This document shows, piece by piece, positions 37,227-46,005 of a stretch of 64,000 bases of DNA. The stretch's first letter is position 1; the number at the start of each line of letters is the position of its first letter. Source of the DNA: Sphingomonas spermidinifaciens (GTDB lineage: Bacteria > Pseudomonadota > Alphaproteobacteria > Sphingomonadales > Sphingomonadaceae); NCBI RefSeq assembly GCF_002351485.1, contig NZ_NWMW01000001.1, positions 1,054,001-1,118,000 on the forward strand, read 5' to 3'. Position numbers and translations under genes: made by a program. The notes beneath the pieces were generated by a model that saw only the letters and a list, made by a program, of their open reading frames with translations, was not told the DNA's origin and searched no databases.

Positions 37227-37427
37227 GGCTTCGTTGCGTTCGCCAGCCCGGTCTTCTCGGCCGACAGGCGGCTCGCCATGGTCGAAATCTCGTTCCATAC
37301 GAATGGCGCGTTCGGATATGGCAAGCTCTGCGTGATGCGAAAGAAGCGCGACGGCTGGCGCGGATCGTGCCGGGATAGCTGGATCACCTGATTCGCCCCT
37401 TCGCGCCAGCCCGTCGGCCGCGCGCGC

Positions 37428-38090
37428 TCACGCCGCCAGCGGAAACCGAAGCAACCGCCCGCCTGCCGTCACCAGCGCCTGTGCCGGTGCGCCGACCGTG
37501 CGCATCAGCTCCGGATGCGTCGCATCCAGACCGCCGGTCAGCGACCCGAACGCGGGCAGCACCAGCTTGGTCGCGGTCGCGACGAAGCAGCGGCGGGCGA
37601 CAAGGCGTCCCCGGACGGCGACGCGCAGCTTGGGGTGCCAGTGGCCCGAGAGCTCGGGCGCAGTCTCGTCCGGCTCGGCCTCGTGCCGCAGGACGAGGTC
37701 GCCGAGCCGCGCCTCGGCCATGACCTCGCCGCCGCAGCGGTCGATCATGCCGGCGTCGTGGTTGCCCGTGATCCACACGAACCGCCGCGCCGCGGTCAGG
37801 GCACGCAGCCCCGCCTGTACCTCCACCGGCAATCGCTCGCACCCCGCGGCGTCATGGAAGCTGTCGCCCAGGCACCAGATCTCCGCCGGATCGCAGGCGG
37901 CGACCACCGCCTCTAGCGCGGCGAGCGTGGCGAAGCTGTCATAGGGGGGCAGCATCTGGCCATGCTTGGCGAACCAGCTGGCCTTTTCGAAATGCAGGTC
38001 GGCGACGAACAGGGCGCGCCGCGCGGGCCAGAACAGCGCCCCTTCGGGCATCGCGGCAAAGGCGTGGCCGGCGAACGAAAACGGAACCAT
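37428..38090 (-). CDS. pdeM: Ligase-associated DNA damage response endonuclease PdeM
   Basis: 220-residue calcineurin-like metallophosphoesterase of the LHR repair set. Metal motifs in order are VADLHFEK, CLGDSFHD, ITGNHD, LRHEAEP and LSGHWHPK, the PdeM pattern. It acts as a phosphoesterase/endonuclease with an Lhr helicase, an MBL exonuclease and a ligase in DNA repair. The helicase and exonuclease are in this window but not adjacent. The ATG gives MVPFSFAGHAF, the normal family start. Confidence 0.93.
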   Translation of the reverse strand: MVPFSFAGHAFAAMPEGALFWPARRALFVADLHFEKASWFAKHGQMLPPYDSFATLAALEAVVAACDPAEIWCLGDSFHDAAGCERLPVEVQAGLRALTAARRFVWITGNHDAGMIDRCGGEVMAEARLGDLVLRHEAEPDETAPELSGHWHPKLRVAVRGRLVARRCFVATATKLVLPAFGSLTGGLDATHPELMRTVGAPAQALVTAGGRLLRFPLAA

Positions 38091-38130
38091 GACTTCGCTA
38101 TGCCGTGCCGACGCGCCGCGGGCAACGTCC

Positions 38131-39111
38131 CTAACGCATCATCCGCGCGGTCATGCCGGGCCGGATGACATCGCGCGGCAGCAGGAAGCGCACTTCGCGA
38201 TTGGGAAAGTCGATCCGCACCTGACGGAACAGCTTCATCGCATCCATGCCGAGGAACAGCGCCGGCTTCTGGTCGAGGTTCAGGCGGCGGAACGGCGGCA
38301 CGTCAGCGAAGGCGACGGGGAGCGTCTTGACCTCGATGCCGCCGACAGAAACCTTCGGCACCACGCGATAATCGGCAGTCATCATCGCGCCGGTCACGCT
38401 CATGATGCGGATCGGCATGCCGGCCTTCGCCTTTCCCTCCACCAGCTTCAGGAGCGCGGTGTTGCCGACGCTGACGGAGGTGCCGGTGTCGAGCACGACG
38501 CTGATCTTCTTGCCGGCATAGCGTGCGTCGGTGACGATCAGGCGGCCCATGATCGATTTCGCGACGACCACGATCTCGTCGGGCGTCGTGCTGCGCTGGC
38601 GCCGGCGGGACTTCTGGACGTGCATCACTTGCTTGTCGAAATCGATCAGCAGTGCGTTTCTCGCCAGGCTGTCGAGCCCGATCAGGCCGTCGGCACCCAG
38701 ATGCGGCCCTTCGAGCTGTGGCGCGTCGATCGCGAGGGTGCGCGGTACTGCGTCAATCTCGAGCGAGGGGATGCGCGCGGTCGGTACCGGCACCACACCC
38801 GACATCGCCGCCACGTTGACGACCGGGCCGGGCGCAAGGCCGAGCGAGGTCGCGACCTGGCGCGAGATCACCGTACGTTCGGCGCCGGTGTCGATCACGA
38901 ACTGGAACGGGCCCGCGCCGTTCACCCGCACAGGCACGCGCATCCGCTGCTCATATTCGGCAAAGGCGAGAAGCTCGGCGGGATCGATGGGCGTCACCGC
39001 CTCGGCCGCGGGCGGGGTCGGGAGCGGCGGCACCACCACCTGCGGATCACGCGCCGCCGCCGGTCCCGACAGGGCCAGCAGGAGCGCGAACGCGGCGCGG
39101 GGGTGCAGCAT
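38131..39111 (-). CDS. Exported retropepsin-like aspartic protease
   Basis: 326-residue protein with a signal peptide (RAAFALLLALSGPAAA). Two retropepsin-type half-sites are visible, FVIDTGAERTVIS and VVLDTGTSVSVGN, each with DTG, so one chain could form a complete pepsin-like active site. GLIGLDSLARN and LFLGMDAMKLF are the usual GxD motifs following each half. Probably periplasmic. The ATG at 39111 is chosen at the start of the signal peptide. Lies between two LHR repair genes without obvious functional link. Confidence 0.88.
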   Translation of the reverse strand: MLHPRAAFALLLALSGPAAARDPQVVVPPLPTPPAAEAVTPIDPAELLAFAEYEQRMRVPVRVNGAGPFQFVIDTGAERTVISRQVATSLGLAPGPVVNVAAMSGVVPVPTARIPSLEIDAVPRTLAIDAPQLEGPHLGADGLIGLDSLARNALLIDFDKQVMHVQKSRRRQRSTTPDEIVVVAKSIMGRLIVTDARYAGKKISVVLDTGTSVSVGNTALLKLVEGKAKAGMPIRIMSVTGAMMTADYRVVPKVSVGGIEVKTLPVAFADVPPFRRLNLDQKPALFLGMDAMKLFRQVRIDFPNREVRFLLPRDVIRPGMTARMMR

Positions 39112-39265
39112 GGGCGCAGCATAGCATGGGGCGGACGGGGGCGGAAGGACGTCCGCACGCCGCCCGGCGAAGGTCGGGGTCAGGTTAAAGGACGGCGCGC
39201 TGCCGTGCTCTGGACCCGGCCTGTTCTGCTCCGGGGTGCGGATACGCGCGGGGAGGCAGCTCCCC

Positions 39266-41677
39266 TCAATCCAGCCGCATCGCCTCATTGGCCAGCACCT
39301 CTGCCTCGGCCAGCAGTTCGTCGTCGACGGTGCCCTGCGCCACCCGCTCGCGCCCGATCAGGACGAGGACGGGGACCGCCAGCGGGCTCACCCGCTCCAG
39401 ATCGACATGCACCATCGTGTCGGCGGCGCGGTCGAGCAGGCCCGCAAGCCGCCCGACATCGGTCATCCGTGCGCGCGCATCCTCCCACGCCGCCTGCAAC
39501 AGCAGGTGTCCGGGCTCGTATTTGCGCAGCACGTCGTAGATGAGGTCGGTCGAGAAGGTGACCTGCTTGCCCGTCTTCTTCTTGCCCGGATGCTGGCGCT
39601 CGACCAGGCCGCCGATCACCGCCACCTCGCGGAACGCGCGCTTGAGCAGCGCCGATCCCTGCACCCAATCAACGAACTCGTGTTCGAGAATGTCGGGCGA
39701 AAACAGCGCGGCGGGATCGGTGATCTTCTCCAGCCCGTAGCAGGCGATCGCATAGTCGTTGGACACGAAACCCATCGGCTTGAGGCCGAGCGCCTCCATC
39801 CGCCGGGTGATGAGCATGCCGAGCGACTGGTGGGCGTTCCATCCCTCGAAACTGTAAGCGACCATGTAATGCCGCCCCTCGCGCGGGAAGGTCTCGACCA
39901 GCAGCTGCTCGGGGTTGGGCAGGATCGAGCGGCGATCCTGCACCTCCAGCCACTCGCGCACATCGTCGGGGAAACGCGGCCACTCGCGCTTGTCGCACAG
40001 AAATGAGCGGACGCGGTGGGCGAGGTTGGTGGAGAGCGGCATCCGCGCGCCGACATAGGTGGGGATGCGCGCGGGCTTGGACGTTGCGCGCACGAGCAGG
40101 TCGAGCTGGTCGATCCGCTCGACCTCCAGCGCCATCCCGGCGAAGAAGAAGGTGTCGCCCGGCGACAGCGTCGCGGCGAAATATTCCTCGACGGTGCCAA
40201 GCGTGCGGCCGTTCTTGAAGCGGACGTTGAGGACGGGCGCATCGACGATGATCCCGGCGTTCAGTCGATGCTGCGTGATGAAGCGCGGATGGCTGACGCG
40301 CCAGAGGCCGTCCGCGCCCTTGGTCAGGCGCTTGAACCGATCATAGGCGCGAAGCGCATAGCCGCCATCTGCGATGAACTGGAGCACCCGCTCGAACGTC
40401 TCGGCCGTCAGTGCCGAATAGGGGAGCGCCGAGCGCACCTCCGCCAGCATCGCCTCCCCGTCGAACGGTTCGGCACAGGCGCAGGCCATCAGGTGCTGCG
40501 CCAGCACGTCGAGCGCGCCGGGGCGGAAGATGTCGGGGTCGAGCTCGCGCGCCTCGACCGCATCGAGCGCAGCGCGCGCCTCCAGATATTCGAAGCGATT
40601 GCCCGGGACGAGCACCGCTTCCGACGCCTCATCGAGCCGGTGGTTGGCGCGGCCGATCCGCTGAAGGAGGCGCGACGATCCCTTGGGCGCGCCCATCTGG
40701 ATCACGCAATCGACATCGCCCCAGTCGACGCCCAGGTCGAGGCTGGCGGTCGCGACCAGCGCACGCAGCCGGCCGTCGGCCATTGCCCCCTCGACCTTGC
40801 GCCGCGCCTCGACCGCCAGGCTGCCGTGATGAACGCCCATCGGCAGATTGCCGTCATTGACCTTCCACAGGTCCTGAAAGATCAGCTCGGCGAGGCTGCG
40901 GGTGTTGCAGAAGACGATTGTCGTCCGGTGCGCCTCGATCTCTCGCATCACCTGCGGCGCGGCATAGCGGCCCGAATGCCCCGACCAGGGCACGCGATCC
41001 TCTGGCAACAGGATCGAGATGTCGGGGTCCGCGCCCTTCTCGCCTTCGACCAGCGCGACCGTATCGATGTCGCCGTCAGGCGCCAGCCACGCGCGATAGC
41101 CGTCGGGATCGGCGACCGTCGCCGACAGCGCGACGCGGCGAAGCTCGGGCGCGAACCGCTGGAGCCGGGCGAGACAAAGTGACAGCAGGTCGCCGCGCTT
41201 GCCCGTCGCAAAGGCATGGACCTCGTCGATGACGACGGTGCGCAAGCTCGCGAACATGATTGCCGCGTCGGGGTAGCTCAGCAACAGGCTCAGCGACTCC
41301 GGCGTGGTCAGCAGGATGTTGGGTGGCTTGGCCCGCTGCCGTGCCTTGCGGTCGCTCGGCGTATCGCCGGTCCGCGCCTCGACGGTGATATCGACCCCCA
41401 TCTCCTCGATCGGGGTCAGGAGGTTGCGGCGCACATCGACCGCCAGCGCCTTCAAGGGCGAGATGTAGAGCGTGTGCAGCCCTTCGCGCGGAGCCTCGAT
41501 CAGCTCGGTCAACGTCGGCAGGAAGCCGGCCAGCGTCTTGCCCGCCCCCGTCGTCGCGACGAGCAGCGCGTGCCGTCCGGCGCGCGCGGAATCAAGCATG
41601 CCCAACTGATGCTGCCGCGGGCGCCAGCCGCGCGCGGCGAACCAGTCCTCGATCATCGGAGGCAGTGGCGGGGTCAC
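39266..41677 (-). CDS. Ligase-associated DNA damage response DEXH-box helicase (Lhr-like)
   Basis: 803-residue superfamily 2 helicase. Motif I is ATTGAGKTLAGF, motif II DEVH, motif III LSATVADPDG, motif VI QRIGRANHRLDE, followed by the Lhr winged-helix and C-terminal regions. Proteins of this shorter Lhr type belong to the LHR repair set with PdeM, an MBL exonuclease and an ATP-dependent ligase. Start ATG gives MTPPLPPMIEDWFAARGW. It overlaps the stop of the AraC-type gene by four bases (41674-41677). Confidence 0.95.
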   Translation of the reverse strand: MTPPLPPMIEDWFAARGWRPRQHQLGMLDSARAGRHALLVATTGAGKTLAGFLPTLTELIEAPREGLHTLYISPLKALAVDVRRNLLTPIEEMGVDITVEARTGDTPSDRKARQRAKPPNILLTTPESLSLLLSYPDAAIMFASLRTVVIDEVHAFATGKRGDLLSLCLARLQRFAPELRRVALSATVADPDGYRAWLAPDGDIDTVALVEGEKGADPDISILLPEDRVPWSGHSGRYAAPQVMREIEAHRTTIVFCNTRSLAELIFQDLWKVNDGNLPMGVHHGSLAVEARRKVEGAMADGRLRALVATASLDLGVDWGDVDCVIQMGAPKGSSRLLQRIGRANHRLDEASEAVLVPGNRFEYLEARAALDAVEARELDPDIFRPGALDVLAQHLMACACAEPFDGEAMLAEVRSALPYSALTAETFERVLQFIADGGYALRAYDRFKRLTKGADGLWRVSHPRFITQHRLNAGIIVDAPVLNVRFKNGRTLGTVEEYFAATLSPGDTFFFAGMALEVERIDQLDLLVRATSKPARIPTYVGARMPLSTNLAHRVRSFLCDKREWPRFPDDVREWLEVQDRRSILPNPEQLLVETFPREGRHYMVAYSFEGWNAHQSLGMLITRRMEALGLKPMGFVSNDYAIACYGLEKITDPAALFSPDILEHEFVDWVQGSALLKRAFREVAVIGGLVERQHPGKKKTGKQVTFSTDLIYDVLRKYEPGHLLLQAAWEDARARMTDVGRLAGLLDRAADTMVHVDLERVSPLAVPVLVLIGRERVAQGTVDDELLAEAEVLANEAMRLD

Positions 41678-42579
41678 GCCAGCCAGGGTATCCGCTCGTC
41701 GGCCTGGCCTGCCAGCTCGAATTTGCGCCGCTGCCGCGATTCGAGCGCGAGGTTGAACAGCGGCGTCGATGCGCGCTGGAACGCGCCGGGGGTCATGCCG
41801 GTAAAGTGGCGGAACTCGCGCACCTGATGCGACTGGTCGTAGAAGCGCAACGCCGCCAGCATCTCCTCGTCGGGCACCGCGAGCCCGCGCACGGTCGCCG
41901 CCATGTCGAGGAAGCGCGCGCGGCGAAGCACCATCTTGGGGCTCATCCCGAAACTCGCTTGCACCCGCCGGTCGAGCGTGCGCGGCGTCACCGCGATCTC
42001 GCGCGCCAGATCGGCGACCGAGCGGGTCGGATCGACATGGATGCGCCGGTCGAACCGTTCAGCCACGGCATCCACCTCGCCGCTGCCCAGCCGAATCCAG
42101 TCGCGCACCGCCGCGTTGAGCGCGGCGAAGGTCGGGCCATGCGACCAGGGATCGGCGCCGGCCTGATCCAGCCGGTCGCCCACCGGCCCCACCAGCCGCC
42201 TGACCCGATCGGCCAGGTCACGGTGGTCGATCCCCGTCAGGCTGCGCCACGCCCCCGGCAGGATCGCGAAGCCGCACATCGCGAACGGTCCTCGCACCCG
42301 GCAGCGAAACGGCCGCGACTGCGCGCCGAACAGGATCGGCCCCGCATAGTCGCGCCACTCACCCCCCTCCAGCGCCTGCCATTCGCCCGTCAGCAAGATT
42401 CGGATGAAACCGGTTTCACTGACGATGAAGTCCTCGATCACGCCATCTTCGGGCTGATCGACGATGGTGATGAAGAGGCGAGCGATATGTCGCCCGAGAT
42501 CTTCGTCCGGCGGCCGGTTGACCGACACCGGATGCCCCCGTTTGGTAATCCCGGTGCGCGCAACAAGAACATCATTCAT
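41674..42579 (-). CDS. AraC family transcription regulator
   Basis: 301-residue regulator with an N-terminal sensing domain and C-terminal double helix-turn-helix (SVADLAREIAVTPRTLDRRV, RFYDQSHQVREFRHFTGMTP). Its stop overlaps the helicase start as ATGA, so the repair helicase is probably translated from the same message. Whether it controls the repair genes or itself is unknown. Confidence 0.9.
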   Translation of the reverse strand: MNDVLVARTGITKRGHPVSVNRPPDEDLGRHIARLFITIVDQPEDGVIEDFIVSETGFIRILLTGEWQALEGGEWRDYAGPILFGAQSRPFRCRVRGPFAMCGFAILPGAWRSLTGIDHRDLADRVRRLVGPVGDRLDQAGADPWSHGPTFAALNAAVRDWIRLGSGEVDAVAERFDRRIHVDPTRSVADLAREIAVTPRTLDRRVQASFGMSPKMVLRRARFLDMAATVRGLAVPDEEMLAALRFYDQSHQVREFRHFTGMTPGAFQRASTPLFNLALESRQRRKFELAGQADERIPWLA

Positions 42580-42624
42580 GGCTGCGCGCTATCGAGTGGT
42601 AATGCGATGCGCAACCTACAGTCT

Positions 42625-42816
42625 TCAGCGTTCCTCGCGGGCGATGTCTTCGGCATTCTGTTCGTCATACAGTCGCCGCGTCGCCGCTTCGGTCCGCTCG
42701 ACCTCGTGACGACTGGCGCCGCGATTGCGTAACATCGCCCACGCAATGATGCCGGCAAGGATGATTGGGCCGACGATCACAACCACGCCCCAGATTCCGC
42801 TTTCGTCGAAGAACAT
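42625..42816 (-). CDS. Small single-span membrane protein
   Basis: 63-residue protein, MFFDESGIWG then a membrane segment (VVVIVGPIILAGIIAWAML) and a charged helical tail (EVERTEAATRRLYDEQ). Similar small proteins occur in other sphingomonads (recollection). No function known. Upstream of the AraC gene in the same direction, 45 bases away. Confidence 0.7.
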   Translation of the reverse strand: MFFDESGIWGVVVIVGPIILAGIIAWAMLRNRGASRHEVERTEAATRRLYDEQNAEDIAREER

Positions 42817-42909
42817 TCACTTGCTCCGTCTTTCCGGACAACTGGCAACGCGCGGCCGGACGCATTCGATCCGCTTGCGTCCGCTGCCCGCCCGCCCCAT
42901 GTCCGCGCG

Positions 42910-43908
42910 ATGCCCGCACCCGGCCGATGGATCGATCCCCGCCCCGAAGGCATCTACGTCCCCGCGGCAGACGCCTGGATCGACCCCTCGACTCCCAAGC
43001 CGCGCGCGCTCGTCACCCATGGCCATGCCGACCATGCCCGCGGCGGGCATGGCGAGGTGTGGGCAACGCCCGAGACGCTGGCGATCATGGCCGCGCGGTA
43101 CGGGCCGCAGAACGGCGTGCCGGTGGCTTATGGCGACCGCGTGACGATGGGGCCGGTTGAGGTGGGGTTCGTCCCCGCGGGCCATGTCCTGGGCTCCGCG
43201 CAGATCGTCCTCGACCATGGCGGCGAGCGCGTCGTCGTATCGGGCGACTACAAGCGCCGCCCCGATCCCACCTGCGCCGCGTTCGAGCCGGTGCCGTGCG
43301 ACGTGTTCGTGACCGAGGCGACGTTCGGCCTGCCCGTCTTCCGCCATCCCGAGACCAGCGAGGAACTGTCGAAGATCGATGCGGCACTCCTCGCCGAACC
43401 CGATCGCTGCGTCCTGGTCGGGGCCTATGCGCTGGGCAAGGCGCAGCGGGTCATCCGCGAGCTTCGCGACATGGGGCATGGTCATCCCATCTATCTGCAC
43501 GGCGCGCTGCAGAAGCTGTGCGACCTCTATGTCGAGCACGGTGTCGACCTTGGCGATCTTCGCCCCGCAATGGACGCATCAAAGGACGAGCTGCGCGGCC
43601 GCGTCGTCATGGCACCCCCCTCGGCGCTGGGCGATCGCTGGTCGCGGCGGCTGCCCGATCCGATCACCGCGATGGCGAGCGGGTGGATGCGCGTCCGGCA
43701 GCGCGCGCGCCAGCGGCAGGTCGAGCTGCCGATCATCCTCTCTGATCATGCCGACTGGGACGAGCTGACCGCGACGATCCGCGAACTCGCCCCGCGTGAA
43801 GTATGGGTCACGCACGGGCGCGAGGATGCGCTGGTCCACTGGTGTGCGCTCCACCAGATCAAGGCACGCGCGCTCGATCTGGTGGGATTCGAGGACGAGG
43901 ACGATTGA
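42910..43908 (+). CDS. Ligase-associated DNA damage response exonuclease (MBL fold)
   Basis: 332-residue metallo-beta-lactamase/beta-CASP nuclease related to SNM1/Artemis. The HxHxDH motif is VTHGHADHARGGHG; further motifs are PAGHVLGSAQ, VVSGDYKR and SDHADWDEL with the beta-CASP domain between. Member of the LHR repair set. In other genomes the ATP-dependent ligase gene usually follows directly; here the next gene is a DUF885 peptidase. Confidence 0.94.
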   Translation: MPAPGRWIDPRPEGIYVPAADAWIDPSTPKPRALVTHGHADHARGGHGEVWATPETLAIMAARYGPQNGVPVAYGDRVTMGPVEVGFVPAGHVLGSAQIVLDHGGERVVVSGDYKRRPDPTCAAFEPVPCDVFVTEATFGLPVFRHPETSEELSKIDAALLAEPDRCVLVGAYALGKAQRVIRELRDMGHGHPIYLHGALQKLCDLYVEHGVDLGDLRPAMDASKDELRGRVVMAPPSALGDRWSRRLPDPITAMASGWMRVRQRARQRQVELPIILSDHADWDELTATIRELAPREVWVTHGREDALVHWCALHQIKARALDLVGFEDEDD

Positions 43909-44015
43909 GCGAGCAGGCTTCCTTCCTGGCAAGGGGCGAAGGAAGTAGCGCCAGAAACCTTGTTGCCCTCGCTTCGCCGCCCGCCTAGCCTCCGCCCTGA
44001 AATCAGGAGGTTCGC

Positions 44016-45839
44016 TTGGCCCTTTCGTTCCGTCTTCTGCTGTCTGCCGCCCTCGCCCTACCCCTCGCAGCCGGCGCCTCCGCGCAGCAGGCCGTCCCCG
44101 CCGCCAGCGCGGCCGAGGCGGAGGATGCGAAGCTCAACCAGTTCCTCGACGCCGCATTCGACGCCTCGATCGCCCTCAGCCCCGAGCAGACCACCTCGCT
44201 CGGCGGCAAGGCGAATTACGACAGGCTCGACGACTATACCGGCGCGACGGCCGAGAAGCGGCTGCAGATGGCCGAGGCGACGCTAGCTGAGATGAAGCGC
44301 CGGTTCGACCCTGCGAAACTCGGGGCCCAGGGCAAGCTCAGCTATCGCCTGTTTGAGTTCCAGGTCGCCAACCAGCGCCGCCAACATCAGTGGCGAGACT
44401 ACAGCTTCCCCGTTTCGACCAACGGCAGCCCTGCGGGCGACATCCCCGTCTTCCTCCTCAACCAGCACAAGGTCGGCAGCGTTACCGAGGCCGAGGCGTA
44501 TATCGCCCGCATCCGCGAGACCGAGCGGGTGATGCGCGAGGTCGTCGCCCGGATGCGCGCGCAGGCGGCCAAGGGCATCGTGCCGCCGCAGATGGTCTTC
44601 GCCCCCGCGCGCAACGACGCGAAGAAGATCCTCGTCGGCGCGCCCTTCACTGCCGGCCCCGATAGCACGGTGATGGCCGATTTCGCCAAGAAGGTCGCTG
44701 CGCTCGACGCGCCGCCTGCGACGAAGGAGAAGCTCCTCGCCGATGCGCGCAACGCGCTGACCGGCCCGTTCAAGACGGGCTACGACACCCTCTTCGCCGC
44801 GCTCGACGAGATCGAGGGCAAGGCCAAGGGCAACAACGGCGCATGGAGCCTGCCAAATGGCGACGCCTATTATGCCGCCCGCCTGTTCAACTTCACGACG
44901 ACCGACCTGACCGCCGACCAGATCCACCAGCTCGGGCTGCGTCAAGTCGCCAGCATCCGCGCCGAGATGGATGCGATCCGCAAGCAGACCGGCTTCAAGG
45001 GCGACCTCAAGGCCTTTTTCGCCTTCATCCGGGACGACCCGCGCTTCAAGTACGAGAATAGCGAGGCAGGCAAGGAAGCGTACCTCGCCGATGCGCGCGC
45101 AGTGATCGCGGAAGTGATGGGCAAGGCGCCGCAATATTTCAGCGTGCTACCCAAGGCCCCGCTGGAAGTCCGCGCGGTCGAGAAATGGCGCGAAGCGACG
45201 GCGTCGACGGCATTCTACAACCGCCCCGCCCCCGACGGGTCGCGGCCGGGCATCTATTACGTCAACCTCGCCGACATGGGCCAGGTGCAGAAGGTCCAGA
45301 ACCTCGGCATTTCGGTGCACGAGGGTGCGCCCGGCCACCATTTCCAGATCGCCCGCGCGCAGGAGCTGACCGGCCTGCCCAAGTTCCGGAAACTGGGCGG
45401 CTACAGCGCCTATACCGAGGGCTGGGGCCTCTATACCGAGCGGCTGGCCGACGAGATGGGCATTTACAAGGATCCCTATCAGCGGTTCGGAATGCTTTCG
45501 CTCCAGATGTGGCGCGCGATCCGGCTGGTCGTCGATACCGGCATGCATTCGAAGCGCTGGACACGCGAACAGGCGCAGCAATATTTCCGCGACAACAGCT
45601 CGCTGTCTGAAATCGACCTCAAGCGCGAGGTCGACCGCTACATCAACAATCCCGGCCAGGCGACGAGCTACATGGTCGGGCAATTGAAGATCGCCGAACT
45701 GCGCGATCGGGCCAAGAAGGCGCTGGGGCCGAAGTTCGACATTCGCGAGTTCCACGAGGCGGTGCTGGCGAACGGCATGATGCCGCTCGCCGAGCTCGAG
45801 CAAGTGGTAGACGGGTACATCGCGGCGAAGCGGGGCTGA
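44016..45839 (+). CDS. DUF885 family exported metallopeptidase-like protein
   Basis: 607-residue protein with a signal peptide (SFRLLLSAALALPLAAGASA) and a helical DUF885 domain throughout. The conserved motif VHEGAPGHHFQ (zinc-type HExxxHH) and YTEGWGLYTERLADEMG are present, as in family members with putative peptidase activity. TTG at 44016 is the start, supported by CAGGAGG six bases upstream. Single gene; probably periplasmic. Confidence 0.93.
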   Translation: MALSFRLLLSAALALPLAAGASAQQAVPAASAAEAEDAKLNQFLDAAFDASIALSPEQTTSLGGKANYDRLDDYTGATAEKRLQMAEATLAEMKRRFDPAKLGAQGKLSYRLFEFQVANQRRQHQWRDYSFPVSTNGSPAGDIPVFLLNQHKVGSVTEAEAYIARIRETERVMREVVARMRAQAAKGIVPPQMVFAPARNDAKKILVGAPFTAGPDSTVMADFAKKVAALDAPPATKEKLLADARNALTGPFKTGYDTLFAALDEIEGKAKGNNGAWSLPNGDAYYAARLFNFTTTDLTADQIHQLGLRQVASIRAEMDAIRKQTGFKGDLKAFFAFIRDDPRFKYENSEAGKEAYLADARAVIAEVMGKAPQYFSVLPKAPLEVRAVEKWREATASTAFYNRPAPDGSRPGIYYVNLADMGQVQKVQNLGISVHEGAPGHHFQIARAQELTGLPKFRKLGGYSAYTEGWGLYTERLADEMGIYKDPYQRFGMLSLQMWRAIRLVVDTGMHSKRWTREQAQQYFRDNSSLSEIDLKREVDRYINNPGQATSYMVGQLKIAELRDRAKKALGPKFDIREFHEAVLANGMMPLAELEQVVDGYIAAKRG

Positions 45840-45857
45840 ACTTCGTCACCACAGACT

Positions 45858-45918
45858 TGATCCGTAGTTCCGCCTCTTCCCTTCTTCAGGCAGAAGGGAA
45901 GAGGCGGGATGCGGATCA
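45858..45918. repeat. Long nested hairpin between convergent genes
   Basis: CCGCCTCTTCCCTTCT pairs with AGAAGGGAAGAGGCGG (loop TCAGGC) at 45870-45907, inside an outer TGATCCG/CGGATCA pair. It lies between the stops of the DUF885 gene and queG, and may terminate both. No T-run follows. Confidence 0.6.
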
Positions 45919-46005
45919 GATCCGGGACGATGTTCGTGGGTCGGGCGAGCGCCCGCCCCACCCCTTGAAAGCGGCCCCAGCCCAGCCTTCGCCAGAGTAG
46001 GGCGG

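Larger units (their letters stand above)
33354..37391 (+). pseudogene. Chromosomal gene split by the IS1-family element
   Basis: Codons 1-136 lie at 33354-33761 and the remainder at 37227-37391. Removing the element and one 8-bp target copy joins the two halves in frame through GDAGFVAFASPVFS, giving about 190 residues. The intact product would be a small exported protein (AMISIAPGAAAPASAA near the N-terminus) with Cys-containing regions (RPACPWKGVP, GKLCVMRKKRDGWRGSCRD). No family was recognised. In the present state the left part reads four codons into the element and stops at 33779. ATG 33411 is an alternative start. Confidence 0.8.

Noticed and set aside
39250..39265. Hairpin GGGGAG/CTCCCC as helicase terminator
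   Set aside because: Only six pairs and no T-run on either side.
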